Shown piece by piece: positions 35,233 to 44,339 of a DNA stretch of 64,000 nucleotides (its first letter is position 1; every line of letters begins with the position of its first letter). The notes beneath the pieces are model-generated. The model was not told where the DNA came from. It saw nothing but the letters and a program-made list of their open reading frames with translations, and ran no database searches. The DNA is from Candidatus Bacteroides pullicola (GTDB taxonomy: Bacteria; Bacteroidota; Bacteroidia; Bacteroidales; Bacteroidaceae): the NCBI GenBank assembly GCA_019115825.1, contig DXCV01000056.1:107334-171333 (forward strand), read 5' to 3'. A program made the translations under genes and the position numbers.

Positions 35233-36045
35233 ATGGAAACAACAAACAAAAAAAAGAATGTGGGCTTCAAAGGTATTAAGTCTGCGTGGATTGTGATTGT
35301 ATGCTGCTTTATTCTGGCAGTTTGTATCTATCAGTTCGTGCTGGGTAATCCCGCCAACTTCATGAACAACGACCCGAACAACCACCCGCTGCCGGGTAAC
35401 TTCCTGGGAACCATCTACAAAGGTGGTGTCATCGTGCCTGTGATCCAGACCCTGTTGCTGACGGTTATCGCCCTGGCCATCGAGCGTTTCTTCGCTATCC
35501 GTGCCGCTTATGGCCGTGGTTCTTTGGCTAAGTTCGTTGCTAACATCAAGGTGGCTTTGGCCAACAACGACATGGCTACTGCCCAGTCCCTGTGCGACAA
35601 GCAGCGCGGTTGCGTGGCCAACGTAGTAGGCGCTACGCTGTTGAAGTATGCTGAAATGGAGAAGAACACCGTTCTGTCCAAGGACCAGAAGCAACTGGCT
35701 ATCCAGAAAGAGCTGGAAGAAGCTACTGCATTGGAATTGCCCATGATGCAGGAGAACCTGCCTATCATCGGTACAATCACGACGCTGGGTACGTTGATGG
35801 GACTTCTCGGTACGGTTATCGGTATGATCCGTTCGTTCGCCGCTCTGGCTGCCGGTGGTTCTGCTGACTCCATGGCCCTGTCACAAGGTATTTCTGAGGC
35901 CTTGATCAACACGGCCTTCGGTATCTTGACCGGTGCATTGGCCGTTATCGCTTACAACTACTACACGAACAAGATTGATAAACTGACATTCGCTCTCGAC
36001 GAAGTAGGCTTCTCTATCGTACAGACATTTGCCGCTACTCATTAA
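35233..36045 (+). CDS. exbB: MotA/TolQ/ExbB proton channel protein
   Basis: Inner-membrane subunit of the Ton motor, 270 residues, with four hydrophobic segments: an N-terminal WIVIVCCFILAVCIYQFVLG, then GGVIVPVIQTLLLTVIALAIE, and the conserved core PIIGTITTLGTLMGLLGTVIGMI and LINTAFGILTGALAVIAYNYY. With ExbD it converts proton-motive force into TonB motion. First gene of a six-gene operon, whose product would power the SusC receptors encoded in this window. Confidence 0.92.
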   Translation: METTNKKKNVGFKGIKSAWIVIVCCFILAVCIYQFVLGNPANFMNNDPNNHPLPGNFLGTIYKGGVIVPVIQTLLLTVIALAIERFFAIRAAYGRGSLAKFVANIKVALANNDMATAQSLCDKQRGCVANVVGATLLKYAEMEKNTVLSKDQKQLAIQKELEEATALELPMMQENLPIIGTITTLGTLMGLLGTVIGMIRSFAALAAGGSADSMALSQGISEALINTAFGILTGALAVIAYNYYTNKIDKLTFALDEVGFSIVQTFAATH

Positions 36046-36136
36046 TAGTAAATTGAAATGGGGAGTCAGGAAACACTTCTCGTAAGGCTTTCCGCCGATT
36101 CCCGGTTTAAGTTTCTCAAATTTAAAATTTACAAGT

Positions 36137-36742
36137 ATGGGTAGAGTCAAAATCAAAAAGAAAAGTACATTCATCGACATGACGGCGATGAGTGACGTGA
36201 CAGTGTTGCTGTTGACTTTCTTCATGTTGACTTCTACATTCGTGAAGCCTGAACCCGTGAAGGTGAACACACCGGGTTCTGTGTCCGAAATCAAAATCCC
36301 TGAGACGGATATCCTCCAGATTCTGATTGCCCCGGACGGAAAGGTGTTCATGAGCATGGACAGACAAAGCGACTTGGAGCAAGTGCTGACAGCTATGGGC
36401 GACCAGTACGGCATACAGTTCACGGCTGAACAGATTAACAAGTTTAAGACCGCCAGCACATTCGGCGTTCCTATGAAGAGCATGAAGGGTTTCCTTGACT
36501 TGGAAGAGGACAAGCAGAACGAAGTGCTGAAGACAGCCGGTATCCCGTGCGACAGTTTGGACAATCAGTTTAAGGATTGGGTACGCAACGCGCGCTCGGT
36601 CAACAGAGACCTTCGCATTGCTATCAAGGCCGATGCCACCACTCCTTATTCGACGATTAAGAATGTAATGAACTCTCTTCAGGATCTGCGCGAGAACAGA
36701 TACAATCTGATCACCTCGCTCAAGACCACCTCTGAAGAATAA
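36137..36742 (+). CDS. exbD: ExbD/TolR family protein (first copy)
   Basis: Single-pass inner-membrane protein, 201 residues. The cytoplasmic N-terminus MGRVKIKKKSTFIDMTAMSD leads into DVTVLLLTFFMLTSTF, with the membrane Asp that carries protons. A periplasmic domain of about 150 residues follows, longer than in E. coli ExbD. It lies 91 bases after exbB. Confidence 0.9.
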   Translation: MGRVKIKKKSTFIDMTAMSDVTVLLLTFFMLTSTFVKPEPVKVNTPGSVSEIKIPETDILQILIAPDGKVFMSMDRQSDLEQVLTAMGDQYGIQFTAEQINKFKTASTFGVPMKSMKGFLDLEEDKQNEVLKTAGIPCDSLDNQFKDWVRNARSVNRDLRIAIKADATTPYSTIKNVMNSLQDLRENRYNLITSLKTTSEE

Positions 36743-36758
36743 TGGAAAGGAGTGAAAT

Positions 36759-37409
36759 ATGGCTGAAATACAAGAAGGTGGCAATAAGAAAAGCAACAGC
36801 AAACAGAAAAAAATGACCGTCCGCGTGGACTTCACGCCGATGGTGGACATGAACATGTTGCTGATTACTTTCTTTATGCTGTGTACCACCCTGAGCAAGC
36901 CTCAGACGATGGAAATCAGCATGCCCAGCAATGATAAGAACATTACCGACGAACAGCGTTCGAAGGTAAAGGCCTCTCAGGCCATCACGCTCTTGCTGGC
37001 CGGCGAAGACAAGCTGTATTACTATGAAGGAGAGCCCAACTATGAGGACTTCAATTCGTTGAAGGAAACCACATACAAGGCTGATGGTCTGCGCGCCATG
37101 CTCCTCCGTCGTAACAGCGCTGCCGTAAGACAGGTAAATGAACTGAAGCAACAGAAAGCGGACCTGAAGATATCAGAAGAGGACTATGACAAGAAAGTCT
37201 CCGAAATCAAAGCCGGAGACGACACGCCTACGGTCATCATCAAGGCCATGGACGATGCGTCATACCGAAATCTGATTGATGCTCTGGATGAAATGCAGAT
37301 TTGCAACATTGGTAAGTACGTAATCGCGGATATGGCCGCGGGTGACGAGTTCCTCATCAAGAACTTCGAATCCAAAGGTGCATTCGGCGCCGAAAACCTT
37401 GCTGAATAA
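36759..37409 (+). CDS. exbD: ExbD/TolR family protein (second copy)
   Basis: Second ExbD-like protein, 216 residues, with VRVDFTPMVDMNMLLITFFM as its Asp-containing membrane segment and a larger, lysine-rich periplasmic domain. It is clearly diverged from the 36137 copy. Pairs of ExbD genes are usual in Bacteroidetes Ton operons and may form a heterodimer. It lies 16 bases after the first copy. Confidence 0.9.
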   Translation: MAEIQEGGNKKSNSKQKKMTVRVDFTPMVDMNMLLITFFMLCTTLSKPQTMEISMPSNDKNITDEQRSKVKASQAITLLLAGEDKLYYYEGEPNYEDFNSLKETTYKADGLRAMLLRRNSAAVRQVNELKQQKADLKISEEDYDKKVSEIKAGDDTPTVIIKAMDDASYRNLIDALDEMQICNIGKYVIADMAAGDEFLIKNFESKGAFGAENLAE

Positions 37410-37437
37410 TGTGTAACACCTAAAAAAGAAGTAGAAT

Positions 37438-38250
37438 ATGGCAAAAATAGATTTGACCTCTCAAGAATGGTGTGACCTTATATTCGAAGGCAGAAATAAG
37501 GAATACGGCGCATATAAGATGCGTGCCCGCGCAGCAAGACGTCTGAATTTCTCCGTCGTGCTGGTGATTGTGATTGCTGCAGTAGGTTTCTCCATTCCGA
37601 GATTGATAACAATGGTAACTCCCGAGAAGAAGGAAGTGATGACCGAAGTTACCACCCTCTCGCAGTTGGAAGAACCCGAAGTGAAGCAGGAAGAAGTGCA
37701 GAAGGTGCAGCCGGTGGCTCCTCCTCCTCCCGCACTGAAGAGCTCTATCAAGTTCACGGCTCCTGTCATCAAGAAGGATGAGGAAGTGGCCGATGAAGAC
37801 CAGATGAAGAGCCAGGAAGAACTGACGGAAAGTAAGGTGACCATCTCTATCGCCGACGTTCAAGGTACGGACGAAGAAGGTGGTGTGCTGGTTGAAGACT
37901 TGAAGCAAGTCGTTACGGAAGCTCCCGTTGAGGAAGAGGTGTTCGATATGGTAGAACAGGCTCCTCAGTTCCCCGGCGGTCAAGCTGAATTGATGGCTTG
38001 GTTGAGTAAGAATATCCGTTACCCGGTTATCGCCCAGGAAAACGGTATCCAAGGCCGTGTAATCTGCCAGTTCGTGGTAGGTTCCGACGGTAGTGTTCGT
38101 GACATCAAGGTAATGCGTGGCGTTGACGCGTCTTTGGACAAGGAAGCCGTTCGCGTGATCCAGTCGATGCCGAAGTGGATTCCGGGCCGTCAGAACGGTA
38201 AGGCGGTTTCCGTAAGATACACGTTGCCTGTAACCTTCAGATTGCAATAA
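37438..38250 (+). CDS. tonB: Energy transducer TonB
   Basis: TonB protein of 270 residues. Cytoplasmic N-terminus (about 1-38), membrane segment FSVVLVIVIAAVGFSIP, a Glu/Pro/Lys-rich spacer (EEPEVKQEEVQKVQPVAPPP) and a C-terminal TonB domain (NIRYPVIAQENGIQGRVICQ, MPKWIPGRQNGKAVSVRYTL). The PQFPGGQAELMAWL stretch before it is typical of Bacteroidetes TonB. It would contact the TonB boxes of the two SusC receptors. Confidence 0.95.
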   Translation: MAKIDLTSQEWCDLIFEGRNKEYGAYKMRARAARRLNFSVVLVIVIAAVGFSIPRLITMVTPEKKEVMTEVTTLSQLEEPEVKQEEVQKVQPVAPPPPALKSSIKFTAPVIKKDEEVADEDQMKSQEELTESKVTISIADVQGTDEEGGVLVEDLKQVVTEAPVEEEVFDMVEQAPQFPGGQAELMAWLSKNIRYPVIAQENGIQGRVICQFVVGSDGSVRDIKVMRGVDASLDKEAVRVIQSMPKWIPGRQNGKAVSVRYTLPVTFRLQ

Positions 38251-38254
38251 GCGT

Positions 38255-39208
38255 ATGAATAGTAGAGTGAGACAGCTTGGACTTTTGTTCCTGTTGGCGG
38301 GAATGTCGTTGACTGCTTGTAAGCAGAAACCGCCCAAGGATGGACGTACCGATACGTACACGACCGGGACGGTGGCTATTGCGGCCGACGAAAGTTTCCA
38401 ACCCATTGTGCAGGAAGAGATAGACGTTTTCGAGAACCTGTATCTTGAAGCAGATATCATTCCCCATTACGTGACAGAAGTCGAAGCTGTCAACCTCTTG
38501 CTCAAGGACAGTTTGCGGATGGTGATTGCCAGCCGCAAGCTGACACCTGAGGAAAAAGAATCTTTCAACAGCCGCAAGTTCTTTCCGCAGGAAATCAAGA
38601 TTGCGACTGACGGATTGGCGTTGATTACCAATCTGGAAAATCCCGACTCGCTCATCTCCGTGGACAATATCCGAAGCATCTTGGTGGGCGAGAAGACCCG
38701 CTGGAAAGATATTTATCCGGAATCCCGTTTGGGGGATATACATTTGGTGTTCGACAACAAGAACTCGAGCACGGTGCGTTTCGCTATCGACTCCATCTGC
38801 CACGGCAAGCAACTGGCAGGCAATGTGAGTGCCTTGAAGACTAACAAGGAGGTTATCAATTTCGTCTCGAAGACTCCCGGTGCTATAGGAATTATTGGTG
38901 TGAATTGGCTAAGCGACCGAAATGACAGTACGGGCCTCTCCTTCAACAAGGAAGTCCGCGTAATGTCGATTAGCTACTCCACACAACCCACTGTTGCAAA
39001 CAGTTTCAAGCCCTATCAGGCTTACTTATACTATGGCGATTATCCTTTGAGACGTGATATTTATGCCTTGGTGAACGACCCGCGCAACGGTTTGTGCTGG
39101 GGATTCTCCGGATTCCTGCAGTCCTACCGCGGACAGTTGATTATCCAAAAGTCCGGATTGTTGCCTGCCACTCAGGCGGTGCGCATTGTGGATGTAAAAG
39201 ATGAATAA
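38255..39208 (+). CDS. PstS-like substrate-binding lipoprotein
   Basis: Lipoprotein of 317 residues (lipobox SLTAC) with the fold of phosphate-type periplasmic binding proteins: VAIAADESFQPIVQEEIDVF at the start and NSSTVRFAIDSICHG plus TPGAIGIIGVNWLS in the second lobe. No ABC permease is nearby. Its place directly behind tonB (four bases) is conserved in Bacteroidetes as far as I know, which suggests a role with the Ton system rather than phosphate uptake. Confidence 0.8.
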   Translation: MNSRVRQLGLLFLLAGMSLTACKQKPPKDGRTDTYTTGTVAIAADESFQPIVQEEIDVFENLYLEADIIPHYVTEVEAVNLLLKDSLRMVIASRKLTPEEKESFNSRKFFPQEIKIATDGLALITNLENPDSLISVDNIRSILVGEKTRWKDIYPESRLGDIHLVFDNKNSSTVRFAIDSICHGKQLAGNVSALKTNKEVINFVSKTPGAIGIIGVNWLSDRNDSTGLSFNKEVRVMSISYSTQPTVANSFKPYQAYLYYGDYPLRRDIYALVNDPRNGLCWGFSGFLQSYRGQLIIQKSGLLPATQAVRIVDVKDE

Positions 39209-39231
39209 TTGTTTTTTTATAAGAGTGAAAT

Positions 39232-40695
39232 ATGAAGATCAAGAGAATTGTTACATTATGTTGCGTAGGCCTGTTGTTTGCTGGCATGGTTTCCGCGCAA
39301 ACCGAGTCTGATTGGAAGGCCGGCGTTAATCAAGTGAAGGAAATGATAAAGTCTAATCCCGAAGGTGCCTGGGATTTGACTGAGGAGTTGATGAAAGGCA
39401 AAAACAAAAAGAATGTAGACCTGATTTTGGCATTGACTCAAGTTTATCTGGATGCAGAAAAGACGGAGGAAACGGCTGAGCTTATTGAAAAGGCCAAGAA
39501 GGCTGATAAGAAAAACCCGAGCATTTCGTTGCTGGAGGGCGACATTGCTTTGGCCAAGAAAGACGTGGGTACAGCTTGCCAGCTCTATGAACAAGCCATT
39601 TACTTCGACCCCAACTGCTATGAGGCTTATTTGAAGTATGCCCGTGCGTACAAATCTGCAAGCCCCACGATGGCTATCGACAAGCTGAATCAGCTGAAGC
39701 AAGTTGCAGGCGTTCCGCAGGACGTGCTTCTCCAGGCAGATAAGGCCATGGCCGAGGTTTACTACTCCAACAATAAATTCTCTGATGCAGCCAAGGCATA
39801 TGAGAGCTTCATCCATACGGACATTGCCGAGGAAAGCGATATCCTGAGCTATGCTTTCGCCCTCTTCATGAGCCACGATTTCGAGGCTTCTTACGAGATT
39901 GCCCACAAAGGCTTGCAGCAGAACGCTGAGAGCACGGGCTTCAACCGTCTGGCCATGTACAACCTCATCGACTTGAAGCGTTACGACGAGGCTAAGGCTA
40001 TTGCGGACGTGTTCTTCAACCAATTGAAGGATGTCAACTACTCCGGCTTGGACTATCGTTACTATGGTGCTTTGCTGAACGCTACCGAGGATTATGCCGG
40101 TGCCATTGTTCAGTTCGAGAAGGCATACGAATTGGATACGACGGCTGTTGAGTTGCTGAAGCAGATTTCCGATGCTTATTCCAGCAATGCAGATTATGAC
40201 AAGGCTATTGAGACCTATAAGAGATATTGCGATGCCCTCCCCGCTGAAGAGAAGACCACTGAGAACATCTTCACGCTGGCTGGCATGTATTACGACCAGG
40301 GTACGGACACGACCCATGTAGCTTTGGAGAAGCGTCAAGTTGCCTTGCAGGAAGCCGATACGCTCTATGCACAGGTATGTGAACTGGCTCCTGACAGCTA
40401 TGCTGGTTATTTCTATCGCGGCCATACGCGTTCTGCCATGGACCCCGAAACGACGCAAGGTCTGGCAAAGCCTTACTATGAGAAGGTTGTCGAACTGGTT
40501 CTCGCCAAGAACGACCCGCGCTATAACCGTGTCCTGATCACATGCTACAGCTACTTGGGCTATTACTATATGTTGCAAGGCAAGCCCGAGGATTATGCAG
40601 TCTCCAAGGAATATTGGAACAAGATCTTGACCATCGACCCGAACAACGCCCTTGCCAAGACGGCTTTGAAGGGTATCGAGGATATGGGTCAGTAA
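39232..40695 (+). CDS. Exported tetratricopeptide-repeat protein
   Basis: 487 residues, with a signal peptide (MKIKRIVTLCCVGLLFAGMVSAQ) followed by TPR helices through almost the whole length, such as GTACQLYEQAIYFDPNCYEAYLKYAR and YDKAIETYKRYCDALPAEEKT. It is probably a periplasmic scaffold. It is last in the Ton operon, 23 bases after the PstS-like gene, and is followed by a terminator. Confidence 0.88.
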   Translation: MKIKRIVTLCCVGLLFAGMVSAQTESDWKAGVNQVKEMIKSNPEGAWDLTEELMKGKNKKNVDLILALTQVYLDAEKTEETAELIEKAKKADKKNPSISLLEGDIALAKKDVGTACQLYEQAIYFDPNCYEAYLKYARAYKSASPTMAIDKLNQLKQVAGVPQDVLLQADKAMAEVYYSNNKFSDAAKAYESFIHTDIAEESDILSYAFALFMSHDFEASYEIAHKGLQQNAESTGFNRLAMYNLIDLKRYDEAKAIADVFFNQLKDVNYSGLDYRYYGALLNATEDYAGAIVQFEKAYELDTTAVELLKQISDAYSSNADYDKAIETYKRYCDALPAEEKTTENIFTLAGMYYDQGTDTTHVALEKRQVALQEADTLYAQVCELAPDSYAGYFYRGHTRSAMDPETTQGLAKPYYEKVVELVLAKNDPRYNRVLITCYSYLGYYYMLQGKPEDYAVSKEYWNKILTIDPNNALAKTALKGIEDMGQ

Positions 40696-40733
40696 GCGAT
40701 TATTGCCCGATAAGCATTTCCTAACTATAAAAG

Positions 40734-40764
40734 AAAAGTCCCGTCATTGTGGCGGGACTTTTTT
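40734..40764 (+). terminator. Intrinsic terminator of the Ton operon
   Basis: AAAAGTCCCG pairs with CGGGACTTTT around a nine-base loop, followed by more T. It sits between convergent genes and can work in both directions. Confidence 0.85.
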
Positions 40765-40786
40765 AGTGCTGTCTGTTCTGCGGGCA

Positions 40787-42661
40787 TCAGTTCTTTTTGC
40801 CTTTCTTCTTTGAAGGCTTGGCCCATCCGCCTTCGTCAAAGTCCGGTTCCTGCCAACGCGGGTCGTTGTCGTGTTGGAAGAACTGTCTCCAGTCATCTTT
40901 CTTACCCTTGGTGCGGGTAAATTCCATATCCTCGTTTTCGGGCTTTTTGCGACGTTTATTGGGAGCGTCTGCGTTAGGCTTGCGTGTGCTCTTCTTTGCT
41001 TTCTTAGGCGTGCTTCCCGGCTCTTCTCCGGCTATTTCCACCGTCACCTTGTGTCCTTTCCAGTTGGCGCGGCTCAATCCCTTCAGCACGCGCTGTGTGG
41101 CCTCTTCTTCCACCTCGAAGAACGAGAAGTTGCGCATCAGGTCGATTCGTCCGATTTCTACCCGACCCCGTACGTGCGAGTTGATAAGCCCGATAAGCTC
41201 ATTGGGGAACAGGTTGTCGTTCTTGCCCAGGTTGATGAAGAAGCGCGTATAGCCCGGTTCGGCTTTGCGGTTGTCTTCGCCGGAGGCACTTTTCTTGCCT
41301 TTCTTTTCCTTGCGGTCGGCACGGGTGTCGGTGGCTGTTTCGATGTCCTTACGGTCGCGGTAGTAGTCCGAGAAGCGGTTGAACTCGTGGCTCACCACGC
41401 GTTTGATGAGGTCTTCCTTCGAGAGCCAGTCCAGTTTGCGGTAGACGTCGGGCATGAAGTCGGCAATCTCTTCTTCGTTCACTTTCACCTTTTCCAGGTC
41501 GTCGATGACTTTCATCAGCTGTCGTTCGCAGATTTCCTTGGCGGTGGGCATTTTCCCGGCTTCGAATTTCTTGCCGATGATGCGTTCTATTTCACGCATA
41601 CGGCCCTTTTCACGCAGGTTGATGATGGCGACGGAAGTGCCCGTCTTGCCGGCGCGTCCGGTGCGTCCGCTGCGGTGCGTGTAGCTCTCGGTGTCTTCGG
41701 GCAGGCCGTAGTTGATGACGTGTGTCAGGTCGTCCACGTCCAGTCCGCGTGCGGCAACGTCCGTGGCCACCAAAAGCTGGAGGTTGCGGATGCGAAATTT
41801 CTGCATCACCGCGTCACGCTGCGCCTGGCTCAGTTCGCCGTGCAGCGAGTCGGCATTGTAGCCCTCCTGCATCAGCTTGTCGGCAATTTCCTGCGTCTCC
41901 TTGCGCGTGCGGCAGAAGATGATGCCGTAGATGCTGGGATTATAGTCCACGATGCGCTTCAGCGTTTCGTATTTGTCCTTGGCGTGTACTACGTAGACCA
42001 CGTGGTGCACGTTGGCTGTGCCTTCGTTCTTGCGTCCGATGGTGATTTCCTTGGCGTCGTGCAGGTAGTTCTTCGCTATGCGTGAGATTTCCGCGCTCAT
42101 CGTGGCGGAGAAGAGCAGCGTGTTGCGCTCTTGCGGCACGTCGGCCAGGATGGCGTCTATGCTCTCGCTGAAGCCCATGTTCAGCATTTCGTCGGCCTCG
42201 TCCAGCACCACGTTTTGCACGGTGGCCAGCGACACGGTCTTGCGTTGCATCAGGTCCAGCAGGCGTCCCGGCGTGGCCACGATGATGTGCACGCCCTGCT
42301 TGAGGGCACGTATCTGGCTTTCGATGGACGAGCCGCCGTAGACGGGCAATACCCGCAGGCCGTCGATATACTTGGAATAGTCGTTGAGGTCGCCCGCTAT
42401 TTGCAGGCAAAGTTCGCGCGTGGGGCAGAGGATGAGCGACTGGGGGACGCGCTTGGTCACGTCCGTCTTCTGTAAAAGCGGCAGACCGTAGGCGGCCGTT
42501 TTGCCTGTTCCGGTCTGCGCCAGTGCCACGACGTCATTGTTTTCTCCCAGCAGATAAGGAATCACTTCTTCTTGTACCGGCATGGGCTGCACATAGCCCA
42601 TCTCTTCGATGGCGCGGCGTATCTCCGGCGACACACCGAGCTCTTCAAATGTCTTCATCAA
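40787..42661 (-). CDS. DEAD-box ATP-dependent RNA helicase (CsdA/DeaD-like)
   Basis: RNA helicase of 624 residues used in ribosome assembly and mRNA unwinding, often in the cold. Motifs in order: Q motif, Walker A AQTGTGKTAA, VVLDEADEMLNMGF, SAT in LFSATMSAEI, ATDVAARGLDVDDL and HRSGRTGRAGKTG. A DbpA-type RNA-binding fold follows near residues 470-550 (FFINLGKNDNLFPNELIGLI), then a Lys/Arg-rich tail ending KPSKKKGKKN. It converges on the TPR gene. Confidence 0.95.
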   Translation of the reverse strand: MMKTFEELGVSPEIRRAIEEMGYVQPMPVQEEVIPYLLGENNDVVALAQTGTGKTAAYGLPLLQKTDVTKRVPQSLILCPTRELCLQIAGDLNDYSKYIDGLRVLPVYGGSSIESQIRALKQGVHIIVATPGRLLDLMQRKTVSLATVQNVVLDEADEMLNMGFSESIDAILADVPQERNTLLFSATMSAEISRIAKNYLHDAKEITIGRKNEGTANVHHVVYVVHAKDKYETLKRIVDYNPSIYGIIFCRTRKETQEIADKLMQEGYNADSLHGELSQAQRDAVMQKFRIRNLQLLVATDVAARGLDVDDLTHVINYGLPEDTESYTHRSGRTGRAGKTGTSVAIINLREKGRMREIERIIGKKFEAGKMPTAKEICERQLMKVIDDLEKVKVNEEEIADFMPDVYRKLDWLSKEDLIKRVVSHEFNRFSDYYRDRKDIETATDTRADRKEKKGKKSASGEDNRKAEPGYTRFFINLGKNDNLFPNELIGLINSHVRGRVEIGRIDLMRNFSFFEVEEEATQRVLKGLSRANWKGHKVTVEIAGEEPGSTPKKAKKSTRKPNADAPNKRRKKPENEDMEFTRTKGKKDDWRQFFQHDNDPRWQEPDFDEGGWAKPSKKKGKKN

Positions 42662-42688
42662 ATCGTTGTATCACTTTGTTTTCGGCTG

Positions 42689-42696
42689 CAAAGGTA
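42689..42696 (-). promoter_or_regulatory. -7 box of the DEAD-box helicase gene
   Basis: The minus strand reads TACCTTTG, 27 bases upstream of the ATG. No clear -33 element. Confidence 0.45.
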
Positions 42697-42787
42697 ATAC
42701 AAATAGTTGAGATATGGGGTGATATGGGGCAGAAAGGGTGAACGTTGATATGATTTCTTGCCGTGCGCATCAATCCATGCAGTCAAC

Positions 42788-42886
42788 AGGTTCAGTCCTT
42801 GTATCGGAGGACTGCAGTCATTCTACTGCAAGGACTCCAGTCCTCGGCTACAAGGACTGTAATCCTTGGCTTTAAGGACTGAGGTC
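42788..42886. repeat. 22-23 bp intergenic tandem array, family D
   Basis: The GGACT motif recurs at 42809, 42832, 42854 and 42876 (spacing 23, 22, 22). The best unit has the palindromic core AGGACTCCAGTCCT (42831-42844); others read AAGGACTGTAATCCTT. The sequence is unrelated to families A-C but has the same period and palindromic build. It lies between the helicase promoter and the 3' end of the SUMF1 gene. Confidence 0.75.
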
Positions 42887-42937
42887 AGGACTTGGTTCAC
42901 CTCGCTTTCTTTATGGCTGATTAATTCCTTCAGCAGT

Positions 42938-43777
42938 TTAGTATCCGTATGCGCTTGCATCCAATGCCAGGCGGAAGCCCAGGTAATTGTAACCTTTCGC
43001 CGGATCGTCGTATGTACGTATGGAAGGCAGGCAGAATATCTCACTGGCCCTCCATGCGCCTCCGTGTGCCACTTTGTATTCTCCAATGGGGCATCCTTTG
43101 GGATTCGTTTCGCTGCTATTCGGATAAGGTCCATACCAGTCGTGACACCATTCCATCACATTGCCGCACATGTCATAGATTCCTAATGAATTGGGCAGTT
43201 TCTGCATGACGTTGTGTACGGTTTCTCCTGCATTCCCTTTGGCCCAAGCTACTTCGTACAGGTGGTCTGAACCTGCGTAGCGCTGTGAGCTTTGCTTTTC
43301 ACCTCCGCGTGCGGCGTACACCCATTCGGCATCTGTGGGAAGCCTGAAATGCCGGCCTGTACGTTGGCTCAGGGCTTCTATGAATAGCTGTGCCTCATGC
43401 CAACTGACGTTCGTCACCGGCAGGTGTTTCCCTTTTGTTGCAGACGGATTGGTTCCCATGACTTCTTGCCATAACCCTTGCGTTACTTCGCATACTCCTA
43501 TGTAATAGTCGGATAGCGTCACTTGGTGCTTGGGCATCTGTTCTGCCAGCCATTTGCGGGTAAAGTTGTCTTCCCCTTCCAATGCCTCTTCTGATTCGCC
43601 CAATTGAAATGTCCCGCCTTTGACGAAGACCATCTGCACGGTTTCAGTCCCGATGGTCAATTGAAGGTTTGCAGGTATAGGTTCGTAACGTACCCAGAGG
43701 ATAATGCTGTTGATTATGATCCAAGCGGCAAGCAGGAGTGCCAGATATTTGCCTGAGGTGGTAATATGAAGTTTCAT
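42938..43777 (-). CDS. SUMF1/FGE-fold protein with N-terminal membrane anchor
   Basis: 279 residues: one N-terminal membrane segment (KYLALLLAAWIIINSIILWV) and a periplasmic SUMF1 (formylglycine-generating-like) domain, with FVKGGTFQLGE, LPVTNVSWHEAQLFIEAL, RLPTDAEWVYAARGG and MCGNVMEWCHDWYGPY. At the C-terminus GGAWRASEIFC keeps the second of the two catalytic Cys of true FGE but has Ala for the first, so formylglycine formation is unlikely. The fold is often used for binding. It is the last gene of the AT-richer block and is 55 bases from its neighbour. Confidence 0.85.
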   Translation of the reverse strand: MKLHITTSGKYLALLLAAWIIINSIILWVRYEPIPANLQLTIGTETVQMVFVKGGTFQLGESEEALEGEDNFTRKWLAEQMPKHQVTLSDYYIGVCEVTQGLWQEVMGTNPSATKGKHLPVTNVSWHEAQLFIEALSQRTGRHFRLPTDAEWVYAARGGEKQSSQRYAGSDHLYEVAWAKGNAGETVHNVMQKLPNSLGIYDMCGNVMEWCHDWYGPYPNSSETNPKGCPIGEYKVAHGGAWRASEIFCLPSIRTYDDPAKGYNYLGFRLALDASAYGY

Positions 43778-43832
43778 AAGCTGATAGAGTTTTAGTTATA
43801 AATAGTTGCTCACATTTATTTAGTACGCCTAT

Positions 43833-44339
43833 TTAGCGTAAGTAATTTAATAATTTAGAAGACGGTACTTTGATGTCTATGACTCCGAAAGAGAATGGAG
43901 CTATAGCGTAGGGGTAATAATGAAATACGTAATATATTTCACCGGCTACTTCTTCGCGACTAATGTTGTCGCTCACATAGAAATCCCAAAATGTATCTGG
44001 GTCTTCATCTTTATATTGTACCATCAGCTGATTCCACAAGATAGGTTGTATTACTTCTTTTTCCACATTGAACAGGTCGTAGTAACTCAGCAGCCTTTGC
44101 TTGTTCAGGTCGAAGATTTTGTACGTGTCGCCGTATGTCCCGTGTATAGCACCATGCGGACTATCTGTAGCATGTATCAGGTATTGTACCCAATTTAATA
44201 TGGAGTCGTACGAACAGGTTAGCTTGATAGTCTTGGAGTCTGCCCACCATTCGCGATTGGTTTCTATTCTTAATTTTATGTCATTTTCGTCATATTGGTA
44301 TTCGTCTTCTATGAAAGATTGGGTCGCCTGCTGGAAATT
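43833..44339 (-). pseudogene. Severed C-terminal DUF3298-like part of the DUF805 protein
   Basis: This frame continues without a shift from the gene at 44340, separated only by its TAA stop. The 168 residues after the stop read GTYGDTYKIFDLNKQRLLSY-YDLF and YVFHYYPYAIAPFSFGVIDI, which are the heart and end of a DUF3298/RsiV-type domain, while the start of that domain (FQCKLSYPKSIVG) lies before the stop. The track lists only its last 77 residues from a GTG. I read this as one gene broken by a nonsense codon; readthrough or a sequencing error are alternatives. Confidence 0.75.

Noticed and set aside
35046-35279. 77-residue ORF running into exbB
   Set aside because: It overlaps the exbB start in another frame and its C-terminus is simply the AT-rich leader; kept only as a hint of a decayed gene.
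42938-43777. Sulfatase-activating formylglycine-generating enzyme for the PUL sulfatases
   Set aside because: The first catalytic Cys is missing and the sulfatases are serine-type, which are matured by anSME.
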